Shown piece by piece: positions 1 to 5,442 of a stretch of 5,784 nt of DNA. The stretch is from positions 1-5,784 of the forward strand of contig DAOVBJ010000067.1 in the NCBI GenBank assembly GCA_030670615.1, written 5' to 3'. This DNA is from Candidatus Bathyarchaeota archaeon. Lineage in GTDB: Archaea; Thermoproteota; Bathyarchaeia; RBG-16-48-13; GCA-020355125. Position numbers and translations under genes: made by a program. The notes under the pieces were generated by a model that was given only the letters and a program-made list of their open reading frames with translations, was not told the DNA's origin and did not search any database. Within the stretch, counting starts at the first letter, position 1; every line of letters begins with the position of its first letter.

Positions 1-849
1 TATGGCCTCAAAGACCTTATCCAGCCAGACGTCCCACTTCCAAACCGTGCAACCAATCAGGGTATCGGGATAGTCTGCTGTAAAGTCCAAGTACTCCTGG
101 ATCGCGTAGATCCCTTGCTCCTTGGCTTCGAGGGTTCCTGATTCGTCGTCCATGCCGACGAAGATGATGTCGAATTCCGCCTCGGCGAAGGCTGCGACGC
201 TGTCCCTGGTCTGTAAGGGGTCTACATATGCGCCGATCACGGTTCTCCGGACCTCAATCTCCTCATTGACGTAGTGGGCTCCTGCTCTGAAAGCCGCGCT
301 CATGAGTCGTGTGTCTCGGGGACCTGGTATCGCTTGGATGACGCCCAGCTTATTCGTCTCCGTTATCCTTGCGGCAATGGCTCCCGCCCAGAAGCTGAGT
401 TCATTGGCGTGATAGGCGTTGAAGGCCACGACGTTCGACGGAAAATGATCCGACGTGATTTCTTGTGCCTCGTACTCCATGATCCAGTAGACATCTGGAA
501 AGTCTGGTGCGACTGCTTTACACGCTTCTTCGAATTCATCCGTGGTTAGATAGATGACGTCGTTGGTCTGCGCCAGCGTCCTTAAGATGGATTCAATCTG
601 GGTGATATCGATTTCTTCACTCCACGTGATCTCAAGATTGTACTTGTCCTCCAGTTGGAGGAGGGCGTTGGCGGCTGCTGGGTCCCAGAGGCCCTCATCG
701 TGATGGCCCCACAGGACCACACCCACCTTCAAGGCAGTCTCCTCGCTGCCCGGTTTAAATACAGCCCAGTAGACCACCCCAACCGCTGCCACTGCGATTA
801 TGAGAAGAATGACGATCGACCAACTGGTTGCCATGCCTTTTTTTCCCAC
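1..849 (-). CDS. BMP-family (PnrA/Med-like) substrate-binding protein, C-terminus off the window
   Basis: The reading frame is open for 283 codons to the left edge with no stop, so the C-terminus is missing. The pattern matches the BMP (basic membrane protein) family of ABC-type periplasmic-binding-like proteins. Visible landmarks are FPDVYWI (about 117-123), SNVVAFNAYHANELSFWAGAIAA (about 138-160, the family's NVVSY...E.AYLAGVLAA region), KLGVIQAIPGP (167-177), AAFRAG (185-190), DIIFVGMDDESGTLEA (227-242) and GIYAI (246-250). Residues 10-30 form one hydrophobic segment after a Lys-rich start, so it is a signal peptide or membrane anchor; there is no lipobox cysteine. I chose GTG at 849 because AGGTGG lies 9 bases upstream and the start supplies the positive n-region. 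ATG at 834 is the alternative and lacks a good ribosome site. It follows thiW by 31 bases, so the two are probably one operon under the TPP riboswitch. Known BMP proteins mostly bind nucleosides. A thiamin-related ligand is inferred from context only. Confidence 0.88.
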   Translation of the reverse strand, partial: MGKKGMATSWSIVILLIIAVAAVGVVYWAVFKPGSEETALKVGVVLWGHHDEGLWDPAAANALLQLEDKYNLEITWSEEIDITQIESILRTLAQTNDVIYLTTDEFEEACKAVAPDFPDVYWIMEYEAQEITSDHFPSNVVAFNAYHANELSFWAGAIAARITETNKLGVIQAIPGPRDTRLMSAAFRAGAHYVNEEIEVRRTVIGAYVDPLQTRDSVAAFAEAEFDIIFVGMDDESGTLEAKEQGIYAIQEYLDFTADYPDTLIGCTVWKWDVWLDKVFEAI

Positions 850-880
850 TCTTTTACGCCACCTTTGAGAGGAGTGTTCT

Positions 881-1390
881 TCATTCCAAGATCCGTTCGA
901 TAAGCCCGGTCCGCCGTAAAGTCTCCAGGATGATGACGCTGAATATGGCCCCAAGGATGCAGCTTAATGACCAGCCGAGCCAGACCGGGATGAGAAACAT
1001 TTCTCGGTTAGATAGTGGTGCAACGAGGTAAACAGCCAGTGTTCCACCGATGAAGATGGTTCCGAGGGGCTCAGTTAAAGCAGCTAACTCGAGGTGCTTC
1101 TTTCCCATCCTCTTCAAGAGCATGTAGAAGAGACCGACTACCACACCTCCCGGTATTCCTCCCGGCATCGAGAAGATCGTCCCGACGCCTAACCCCATTC
1201 GGATGATTCCGATACAGAAAGCGATGAAGCCAGCCCATAGAGGGCCGAGAAGAACTCCCGCGAGGCCATTTATCATGTGTTGTCCGGGGAAGGCCTTTGA
1301 ATCCATTACGGGAAACGATAGGAAGGTCGCGATCACCACTCCTAAAGCGATGAGCACTGTTGCGAGTGACACTTGCTTCACATTCACCAT
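881..1390 (-). CDS. thiW: ThiW, predicted thiamin-precursor (thiazole) ECF transporter S component
   Basis: This is a 169-residue, strongly hydrophobic protein with about five or six membrane segments, the usual size for ThiW. The hallmark block is present: FPGQHMINGLAGVLLGPLWAG (about 34-54), then IGIIRMGLGVGTIFSMPGG (60-78) and IPGGVVVGL (79-87), with TEPLGTIFIGG (106-116) further on. ThiW is a predicted substrate-binding membrane subunit that works with an energy-coupling ATPase/T-component module; the usual prediction is hydroxyethylthiazole uptake. No such module is in the window. I chose ATG at 1390 because GGTGG sits 5 bases upstream and family homology begins there. The frame stays open to a GTG at 1483, but those 31 extra residues are polar, unlike the family, and have no ribosome site. 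The gene lies downstream of a TPP riboswitch and 31 bases before the BMP-protein gene, so repression by TPP is expected. Confidence 0.9.
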   Translation of the reverse strand: MVNVKQVSLATVLIALGVVIATFLSFPVMDSKAFPGQHMINGLAGVLLGPLWAGFIAFCIGIIRMGLGVGTIFSMPGGIPGGVVVGLFYMLLKRMGKKHLELAALTEPLGTIFIGGTLAVYLVAPLSNREMFLIPVWLGWSLSCILGAIFSVIILETLRRTGLIERILE

Positions 1391-1528
1391 ATACGCCACC
1401 AACCGATAGGATACTTTTTTGATCGTAAGATTTCTTTCATAGTTCTCACTTCGAGTATTTTTTTTTAGGGTAAGTTCTCTCACGTGTATAACTTAGGGAG
1501 GTTCCTTGGGGCATAGGCTGTTGTTCAG

Positions 1529-1541
1529 AAAATTTGAAAAA
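1529..1541 (-). promoter_or_regulatory. U-rich tract in the thiW leader, possible attenuator
   Basis: In the minus-strand transcript this reads UUUUUCAAAUUUU, about 45 bases after the TPP aptamer and about 140 bases before the thiW ATG. Archaeal RNA polymerase can terminate at oligo-U runs without a strong hairpin, so this could be where the riboswitch stops transcription. I see no clear anti-terminator helix, so the role is inference. The rest of the leader (1391-1585) has no other recognisable element except GTTATA at about 1486-1491, which could be a weak second promoter. Confidence 0.3.
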
Positions 1542-1585
1542 GGCACTACTGTTACTAATTGTGTTTACTCTAGTTGAATAGCTGC

Positions 1586-1690
1586 TCATGGTTCCCTCCG
1601 CCAGTATTATCTGGATCAGGTTCAAAGGGTCGATGTTGTATCTTCCATCCTCTCAGCCGGGTTTATCTCCAGCTCCCCTCTTACCTATGA
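1586..1690 (-). ncRNA. TPP riboswitch (THI element)
   Basis: All conserved parts of the thiamin pyrophosphate aptamer are visible on the minus strand. There is a P1 helix, UCAU(A)GGU near 1690-1683 with ACCAUGA at 1592-1586. P2 is AGGG with CCCU. The invariant CUGAGA lies at 1656-1651. An optional P3a hairpin has GAUG and CAUC arms. The ACCUGAU core follows. The P5 hairpin is CCAG-AUAAUA-CUGG at 1614-1601, followed by the GGAGGGAA 3' strand. In the E. coli thiM aptamer P5 has CUGG and CCAG arms; here the arms are swapped, a compensated exchange that keeps the helix. The element lies between a promoter and thiW, so binding of TPP should lower expression of thiW and the BMP gene. The mechanism (termination or translation) is not clear. 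Confidence 0.95.
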
Positions 1691-1716
1691 TGCTACTAGG
1701 TTCTTGACTTTCCTTC

Positions 1717-1724
1717 CTTATAAG
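1717..1724 (-). promoter_or_regulatory. TATA-like box for the TPP riboswitch-thiW transcript
   Basis: CTTATAAG on the minus strand is centred about 26 bases before a start near 1695, just ahead of the riboswitch P1 helix at 1690. That is the usual archaeal TATA-to-start distance. A purine-containing BRE-like stretch (TTAAGT) precedes it. Placement relative to the riboswitch is the main support. Confidence 0.5.
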
Positions 1725-1762
1725 ACTTAAGGTGTTACGACTGGATGGCTTGAGCAGTACTC

Positions 1763-2040
1763 TCAGGCAAGATCTGCTTTCGTGGGAACTACGCTCTAGC
1801 TAGCTGGATCCCCCAAACTCTGGGTAGGCTGATGCTCTCACTTGCTGTCCAACTCGGACGACGCGTCCACGCACCCCTGCAACGTTGAAGGCGTTCACTG
1901 CTTTAGGCAAGGCCATGACGATGTTTGTCTGACTATCAGGAATCAGGGTGGAAAGCTTGCTAGCTTTCTCATAGTGTCTTTTGAATATCCCTTTGGTTAT
2001 TCATTCTCTCAGGGGTGCGGTTCCCGTAACCGATTTTTCA
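1763..2040 (-). pseudogene. thiN: Decayed ThiN (thiamin phosphate synthase) domain
   Basis: Reading leftward, the frame at 1973-1803 gives 57 residues that match the ThiN core: LIPDSQTNIVMALPKA, then VAGVRGRVVRVGQ, then YPEFGGSS. ThiN domains typically read IPE..SNI..ALP.A...DVAGVPGRI.RV...V...G.P.FGGSSHLAR. A TAG at 1802-1800 falls exactly where the conserved His after GSS should be. The same frame continues with Leu-Glu-Arg, aligning with Leu-Ala-Arg, and a shifted frame then gives VVPTKA, resembling the family's VVLTAM. Upstream, a different frame (ATG at 2004) gives MNNQRDIQKTL, which must join at about 1973 by a frameshift; further up is KIGYGNRTPER after an in-frame TGA near 2040. At least one frameshift and two stops make a working protein unlikely. 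Functional ThiN domains make thiamin phosphate or, fused to HTH domains, act as thiamin-responsive regulators. I see no HTH or ThiD part here. The domain assignment is strong for 1803-1973 and tentative outside it. Confidence 0.75.
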
Positions 2041-2056
2041 GGTGGGGTGCGAAAAC

Positions 2057-2064
2057 CTTAATAG
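2057..2064 (+). promoter_or_regulatory. Possible TATA box for the small acidic gene
   Basis: CTTAATAG follows a BRE-like GCGAAAAC stretch. A start about 25 bases on (near 2087) would give a short leader carrying the GGTGG site used by the ATG at 2110. A small AAAAG/CTTTT inverted repeat (2081-2097) spans the expected transcript start. Weak, position-based evidence. Confidence 0.3.
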
Positions 2065-2109
2065 TATTTTCGAAGGTCACAAAAGGTTGAAGCTTTTATG
2101 GTGGAAACT

Positions 2110-2253
2110 ATGGAAGGACAGAGGGCGAGTGAGGACGAGCGGCGTGTGAACGAGCAGAATGAGGACGAGAAGAATGAGGATTCGGATGAAGGAGAGGAGG
2201 AAGAGGATTTTGAGGACGAGTGGAGCGACGAGGGGGAGTTTGAAGAGTGGTAG
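2110..2253 (+). CDS. Small, extremely acidic protein of unknown function
   Basis: This is a 47-residue ORF with 25 Asp/Glu and only 4 Arg/Lys, rich in alternating Glu-Asp and ending EFEEW. It has no cysteines, no membrane segment and no fold I recognise, and is probably disordered. ATG at 2110 is preceded 5 bases upstream by GGTGG, the same site and spacing as thiW. ATG at 2098 would add Met-Val-Glu-Thr in the same frame. The ORF stands alone, 123 to 138 bases before ABCE1, with a possible promoter upstream and hairpins after its stop. Acidic tails of this kind can bind basic proteins or mimic nucleic acid, but nothing here shows which. GAG/GAC-rich DNA can also produce such an ORF by chance. 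Confidence 0.5.
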   Translation: MEGQRASEDERRVNEQNEDEKNEDSDEGEEEEDFEDEWSDEGEFEEW

Positions 2254-2263
2254 GTGACGGACG

Positions 2264-2289
2264 CCGCCGTTTTACGGTGGGGTTTCCCC
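2264..2289 (+). terminator. GC-rich hairpins after the acidic gene
   Basis: CCGCCG-TTTTA-CGGTGG (2264-2280) forms a six-pair stem with one G-U pair. It overlaps by two bases a second stem, GGGG-TTT-CCCC (2279-2289), so only one can form fully. They lie 10 bases after the acidic ORF's stop, which suggests transcript termination or 3'-end protection. No long U-run follows directly. Confidence 0.3.
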
Positions 2290-2329
2290 TTATACGTCTT
2301 TGTGGATGCTTTTAACGTAGTGTTTACCC

Positions 2330-2337
2330 TTTTTATG
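2330..2337 (+). promoter_or_regulatory. TATA-like box for ABCE1
   Basis: The sequence TTTTTATG lies about 27 bases before a start near 2358-2360, giving a leader of roughly 17 bases that contains GGGGAG at 2364-2369. Alternatives are CTTATACG (2289-2296) and TTTTAACG (2310-2317), so the choice is uncertain. Confidence 0.3.
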
Positions 2338-2363
2338 GTGATTAATTATTTTGTTGGTTTGTT

Positions 2364-2378
2364 GGGGAGATTAAGATA
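2364..2378 (+). promoter_or_regulatory. Ribosome site and possible AUA start upstream of the ABCE1 GTG
   Basis: GGGGAG (2364-2369) is 6 bases before ATA at 2376 but 21 bases before the GTG at 2391. Translation from ATA gives I/M-F-R-I-A-V-L-D, restoring the conserved archaeal ABCE1 N-terminus (MRIAVVD-like). The frame has no ATG, GTG or TTG between the TAA at 2343 and the GTG at 2391. ATT at 2370 is another candidate but touches the ribosome site. Confidence 0.45.
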
Positions 2379-2390
2379 TTTCGAATAGCT

Positions 2391-4172
2391 GTGTTAGACT
2401 CGGAACGGTGTAAGCCAAAGGACTGCGGGCTTCTCTGTATCAAGTACTGTCCTCTTGTTCGGAGTAGAACAGATGCCATCAAAATTGAGGAAGGCGAGGG
2501 AAAACCGACGATCTATGAAACGCTCTGTTCTGGATGCGGTATCTGTGTGCGGAAGTGTCCCTTCGATTCCATCAGCATCGTTAATCTGCCCCATGAATTG
2601 GAGAAGGATTGTTCACATAGATTTGACAAGAACATGTTTAGTCTGTACCGGCTTCCAACGCCGCAAAAGGGGTTGGTCACCGGCCTCATCGGGAAGAATG
2701 GTATCGGTAAGAGTACTGCTTTAAAAATATTGTCTGGTGAAATTAAAGCTAACCTCGGCGCTTACGATGACCCTCCTGATTGGCCTCAAATCATTAATCA
2801 TTACCGGGGCTCCATCCTTCAAGAACACTTCGCGAAGCTCAGTGGAGGAAAACTTCGGACGGTTCTCAAACCCCAGTACGTGGATGTACTTCCCCGAGTA
2901 GTAAAGGGGGCTGTTGGAGAGCTTCTGGAAAAGGTTGATGAACGTGGAAACATAGGGGAAACCCTGAAACTGTTTCAGCTTGAGGCGATTGCCAACAGGG
3001 AAGTGCAGGCCTTGAGTGGCGGGGAACTCCAACGCTTTGCCATAGCTGCAGCCTACTCGAAGGAGGTCGATGTCTATCTCTTCGATGAGCCATCAAGCTA
3101 CTTAGATGTTAAACAGAGATTATTGGTGTCCAAAGCCATTAGAAACCTCCGATCAGAAGGAAAGACTGTAGTCGTTTCCGAACATGACTTGGCCGTTTTA
3201 GACTATTTATCGGACAACGTTTGCATTCTCTACGGTGAACCCTCTATCTACGGAGTTATTTCCCCGCCTCAAAGCGTACGTGTTGGAATAAACACCTATC
3301 TCGACGGATACCTTCCCTCTGAAAACATCAGGTTCAGAAAAGCCCCAGTACGATTCCACGTCAAACCGCCACTGGTCACGTGGAACGTCGAGGATGTCGT
3401 AATCACTTGGGACGAAATGGAAAAAACCTATCCCGGGTTCACCCTCAGAGTAGACCCCGGCGAAGCCCGGCGAGGAGAAGTCATTGGCATTCTCGGACCC
3501 AACGGCATTGGGAAGACCACCTTCATAAAACTAATCGCTGCGTTGGAGCAACCAGATGAAACCGATGTTTCACCCAGAACCGAAGTCACCGTCAGCTATA
3601 AACCCCAATATATTTCCACCGATTACGCAGACACCGTGGAGGCTCTCCTCAAGTCTGTAGCCAAAGGACTCTTCGCATCCAGCCAGTACAAGACCGAGAT
3701 CCTTAAAGCCTTCACCCTCAACCGGCTGCTTGACCGACAGGTTAATGAGTTGAGTGGGGGAGAACTGCAGAGGGTGGCGATCGCTGCCTGTCTTTCCCGG
3801 GACTCCAAGATCTATCTCTTGGACGAGCCGAGTGCCTACCTCGACGTCGAAGAGCGTCTTATCATGACAAGGGTTATACGGAGAATCGTCGAAGGCCGAG
3901 ACGCTGTAGCCTTCGTCGTTGAACATGACGTTGGCGTCGAAGACTTCGTCTCCGATAGAATAATGGTTTTCGACGGTGAACCTGGAGTCGAGGGTCACGC
4001 TCACAAACCCCAAGGCCTCCGGGAAGGCATGAATTCCTTTTTGAGAGATGTCGGCATAACGTTCAGACGAGACCCAAACACGGGACGACCTCGGGTGAAC
4101 AAAGAAGGATCTCGACTGGACCAGTACCAGAAAGAAATCGGAGAACACTACTACGTGGCAACAATAAATTAA
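2391..4172 (+). CDS. abce1: ABCE1/Rli1, Fe-S ribosome-recycling ATPase
   Basis: ABCE1 is a soluble twin-ATPase that splits ribosomes into subunits after termination, acting with aRF1 or Pelota. Numbering from GTG, the N-terminal ferredoxin-like domain holds C7, C12, C16, C20 and C46, C49, C52, C56, the ligands of two [4Fe-4S] clusters. NBD1 has Walker A GKNGIGKST (101-109), KPQYVD (160-165), signature LSGGELQR (208-215), Walker B VYLFDEP with E233, and switch H265. Hinge 1 is around 282-300. NBD2 has GPNGIGKTT (369-377), YKPQYIS (Q406), LSGGELQR (454-461), YLLDEP with E479, and H512. Hinge 2 is GEPGVEG (529-535), and the usual tail ITFRRDPNTGRPRVNKEGS follows. The length of 593 is typical. 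Walker A of NBD1 has Lys102 where Pro is usual. The true start may be the ATA at 2376, since RIAVLD is conserved; GTG is the first standard codon. Confidence 0.97.
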   Translation: MLDSERCKPKDCGLLCIKYCPLVRSRTDAIKIEEGEGKPTIYETLCSGCGICVRKCPFDSISIVNLPHELEKDCSHRFDKNMFSLYRLPTPQKGLVTGLIGKNGIGKSTALKILSGEIKANLGAYDDPPDWPQIINHYRGSILQEHFAKLSGGKLRTVLKPQYVDVLPRVVKGAVGELLEKVDERGNIGETLKLFQLEAIANREVQALSGGELQRFAIAAAYSKEVDVYLFDEPSSYLDVKQRLLVSKAIRNLRSEGKTVVVSEHDLAVLDYLSDNVCILYGEPSIYGVISPPQSVRVGINTYLDGYLPSENIRFRKAPVRFHVKPPLVTWNVEDVVITWDEMEKTYPGFTLRVDPGEARRGEVIGILGPNGIGKTTFIKLIAALEQPDETDVSPRTEVTVSYKPQYISTDYADTVEALLKSVAKGLFASSQYKTEILKAFTLNRLLDRQVNELSGGELQRVAIAACLSRDSKIYLLDEPSAYLDVEERLIMTRVIRRIVEGRDAVAFVVEHDVGVEDFVSDRIMVFDGEPGVEGHAHKPQGLREGMNSFLRDVGITFRRDPNTGRPRVNKEGSRLDQYQKEIGEHYYVATIN

Positions 4173-4247
4173 ACACACAACCTTTTCAGAAAAAGCTTCC
4201 CTTTAAAAAATTGTCTGCTTTACACTTATCGACTCAGCTGGAAAGGA

Positions 4248-4263
4248 ACGTTCTTCTGAACGT
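4248..4263. other. Small inverted repeat between ABCE1 and tpiA
   Basis: ACGTTC-TTCT-GAACGT is a perfect six-pair hairpin or a two-fold symmetric site, about 50 bases upstream of the tpiA TATA-like box. It could be a regulator site or a 3'-end structure of the ABCE1 transcript. The T-rich stretches just after the ABCE1 stop (CCTTTT near 4182-4187) are the more likely archaeal termination signal. No function can be assigned. Confidence 0.25.
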
Positions 4264-4312
4264 CATCATCCTTACAAGCATGAAGCGAGTAAAACTATTG
4301 GGGGGTACTACC

Positions 4313-4320
4313 TTTATAAT
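4313..4320 (+). promoter_or_regulatory. TATA box for tpiA
   Basis: TTTATAAT is a good archaeal TATA sequence, about 46 bases before the tpiA ATG. A start near 4342 gives a leader of about 20 bases containing GGTGA, the ribosome site. It suggests tpiA is transcribed separately from ABCE1. Confidence 0.6.
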
Positions 4321-4362
4321 CAACCAAGAAAGTTACTATTTCACTGTCTGAGGTGAGGTAGA

Positions 4363-5049
4363 ATGTATAGAATGAGCATGCCAATTCTAATAATCAATCT
4401 GAAGACTTATGAGCGGGGGCTGGGTGAAGCGGCTTTACGCCTTGCAACAATCGCTGAAAACGTTAGTACCGATTCGGGGGTCTGCATAGCAATCGTTCCC
4501 CAATTCACAGACCTTGCTACTATGACAAAGGAAGTTCGCATACCTGTTTTCGCTCAACACATAGACCCGGTCCTTCCCGGGAGTCACACTGGCCACATCC
4601 TGCCCGAAGCCGTGAAGGCCGCAGGGGCTGTGGGAACGTTAATCAATCACTCAGAGAGGCAACTCTCCCTCAAAGCGATACAGGATTCAGTGGAACGAGC
4701 TAAGGACGTGGGGTTGCTCTCTCTTGTGTGCGCGGACACTCCGGAGAAAACCTCCGAAGTTGCTTCCTTCAAGCCGGATATGGTGGCCATTGAGCCACCT
4801 GAATTGATTGGAACAGGCATCCCTGTTTCTAAGGCGAAGCCCGAGATCGTGACGAGAGCCGTAAACCTGGTTAGGAATCGTGATTCCACGATCCCCGTCC
4901 TCTGTGGAGCGGGCATCAGCAAGGGTGAAGATGTGGCGGCGGCCTTACGCCTCGGGGCGCAAGGCGTGCTCCTTGCGAGCGGTGTGGTTAAGGCAAAGGA
5001 TCAGCGAAAAGCGATGTTAGACTTGGTTGAAGCATTGAAGACTATGTGA
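4363..5049 (+). CDS. tpiA: Triosephosphate isomerase, archaeal type
   Basis: It interconverts dihydroxyacetone phosphate and glyceraldehyde 3-phosphate in the cytoplasm for glycolysis and gluconeogenesis. The (beta/alpha)8 barrel landmarks are in order: N12 and K14 in INLKTYERG (substrate binding), H96 in LINHSERQ (electrophile), and E144 in AIEPPELIGTG (catalytic base with flexible loop 6, 144-152). The phosphate-binding loops are CGAGISKGED (181-190) and GVLLASGVVKAKD (201-213). At 228 residues it is the short archaeal form; bacterial enzymes are about 250. The first ATG is chosen because GGTGA lies 6 bases upstream. ATG codons at 4372 and 4378 are alternatives; starting at 4378 (MPILIINLK) would match many archaeal homologues closely. 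It has its own promoter and a hairpin after the stop, so it is probably monocistronic. All catalytic residues are present. Confidence 0.96.
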   Translation: MYRMSMPILIINLKTYERGLGEAALRLATIAENVSTDSGVCIAIVPQFTDLATMTKEVRIPVFAQHIDPVLPGSHTGHILPEAVKAAGAVGTLINHSERQLSLKAIQDSVERAKDVGLLSLVCADTPEKTSEVASFKPDMVAIEPPELIGTGIPVSKAKPEIVTRAVNLVRNRDSTIPVLCGAGISKGEDVAAALRLGAQGVLLASGVVKAKDQRKAMLDLVEALKTM

Positions 5050-5081
5050 TTTCAGGTTGAAGCCCACTACTTCCAGTAACA

Positions 5082-5119
5082 GGGCATAGCACGAAGATCG
5101 AAGACCCGTGCTTTCACCC
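5082..5119 (+). terminator. Hairpin after tpiA
   Basis: AGCACG (5088-5093) pairs perfectly with CGTGCT (5107-5112) across a 13-base loop. An outer GGG/CCC pairing (5082-5084 with 5117-5119) is possible past a small internal loop. It starts 33 bases after the tpiA stop. Only a short TTT follows the stem, so it may protect or process the 3' end rather than terminate. Confidence 0.35.
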
Positions 5120-5183
5120 CGGTTCTCAGTTCGCGTGGAAGGTCTAGCACTAGATGTAACTTAACTTCTAGTTAGCTTGAAGC

Positions 5184-5267
5184 TTATTCCTTAGTGAGGT
5201 TAAGTATCTTCTTGTACGCAGACATGCCTGTCCCAATATTTAAATAACGTAACATGTCTTCAGCCAT
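5184..5267 (-). CDS. Short ORF or gene remnant, unrecognised
   Basis: A 27-residue minus-strand ORF runs from ATG at 5267 to TAA: MAEDMLRYL, then NIGTGMSAYKK, then ILNLTKE. The composition is protein-like (amphipathic, no Cys, no Arg/Pro skew), and the same frame extends four more codons upstream (D-G-Y-F) to a TAG. Another frame just upstream (ATG at about 5310) gives MASQILSPKLGWLLYG and could join by a frameshift near 5270, suggesting the tail of a broken gene. AGGATGG lies about 7 bases before ATG 5267. No family is recognised, and an ORF this short can arise by chance. Confidence 0.25.
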   Translation of the reverse strand: MAEDMLRYLNIGTGMSAYKKILNLTKE

Positions 5268-5406
5268 AAAGTAACCATCCTAACTTCGGGCTAAGAATTT
5301 GACTCGCCATAGCTATTGCGTGCGTGTATCGACATGGAGGGAAAAGAGTTACACAAGATAAGAACAATCAAGACGTCTCGTTGCACATGGACAACGATAC
5401 CGACAC

Positions 5407-5415
5407 TTTGATAAT
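5407..5415 (+). promoter_or_regulatory. Possible TATA box for the tRNA
   Basis: TTTGATAAT is centred 32 bases before the mature 5' end of the tRNA. A start about 25 bases downstream would leave a 5' leader of roughly 7 bases for RNase P. It is a weak match, supported only by position. Confidence 0.3.
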
Positions 5416-5442
5416 GCAGTCTTGGTAGTAATTAGATGGAAG

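Larger units (their letters stand above)
5120..5442. other. Intergenic stretch without a clear gene
   Basis: I see no convincing gene here, apart from the short minus-strand ORF listed separately. It contains an AT-rich TATTTAAATAA (5237-5247), small imperfect repeats such as TCTA-GCAC-TAGA (5143-5154), and TTTGATAAT at 5407-5415, about 32 bases before the tRNA and a possible tRNA promoter. No box C/D or H/ACA RNA, SRP RNA or RNase P RNA motif was recognised. Confidence 0.4.

Noticed and set aside
274..903. Plus-strand ORFs at 274-549 and 655-903
   Set aside because: They are shadows of the BMP-family gene on the minus strand, Cys/Arg/His-rich with no motifs.
1391..1483. N-terminal extension of ThiW to GTG at 1483
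   Set aside because: The extra 31 residues are polar and not typical of the family, while ATG 1390 has GGTGG at the right spacing.
1803..2004. ThiN remnant read as an intact gene using programmed frameshifting
   Set aside because: No slippery sequence is evident, and the stop replaces a conserved His within the domain, so decay explains it better.
1842..2090. Plus-strand 82-codon ORF
   Set aside because: It runs opposite the ThiN remnant, whose minus-strand reading has clear family motifs. The plus reading has none.
3570..4178. Minus-strand 202-codon ORF inside ABCE1
   Set aside because: It lies entirely opposite the conserved second ATPase domain of ABCE1 and has no recognisable motif.
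4280..4351. Plus-strand 23-codon ORF before tpiA
   Set aside because: It overlaps the tpiA TATA-like box and transcript start, has no ribosome site, and is short enough to be chance.
5334..5411. Plus-strand 25-codon ORF starting at ATG 5334
   Set aside because: It has no ribosome site, no motif and a chance-like length.
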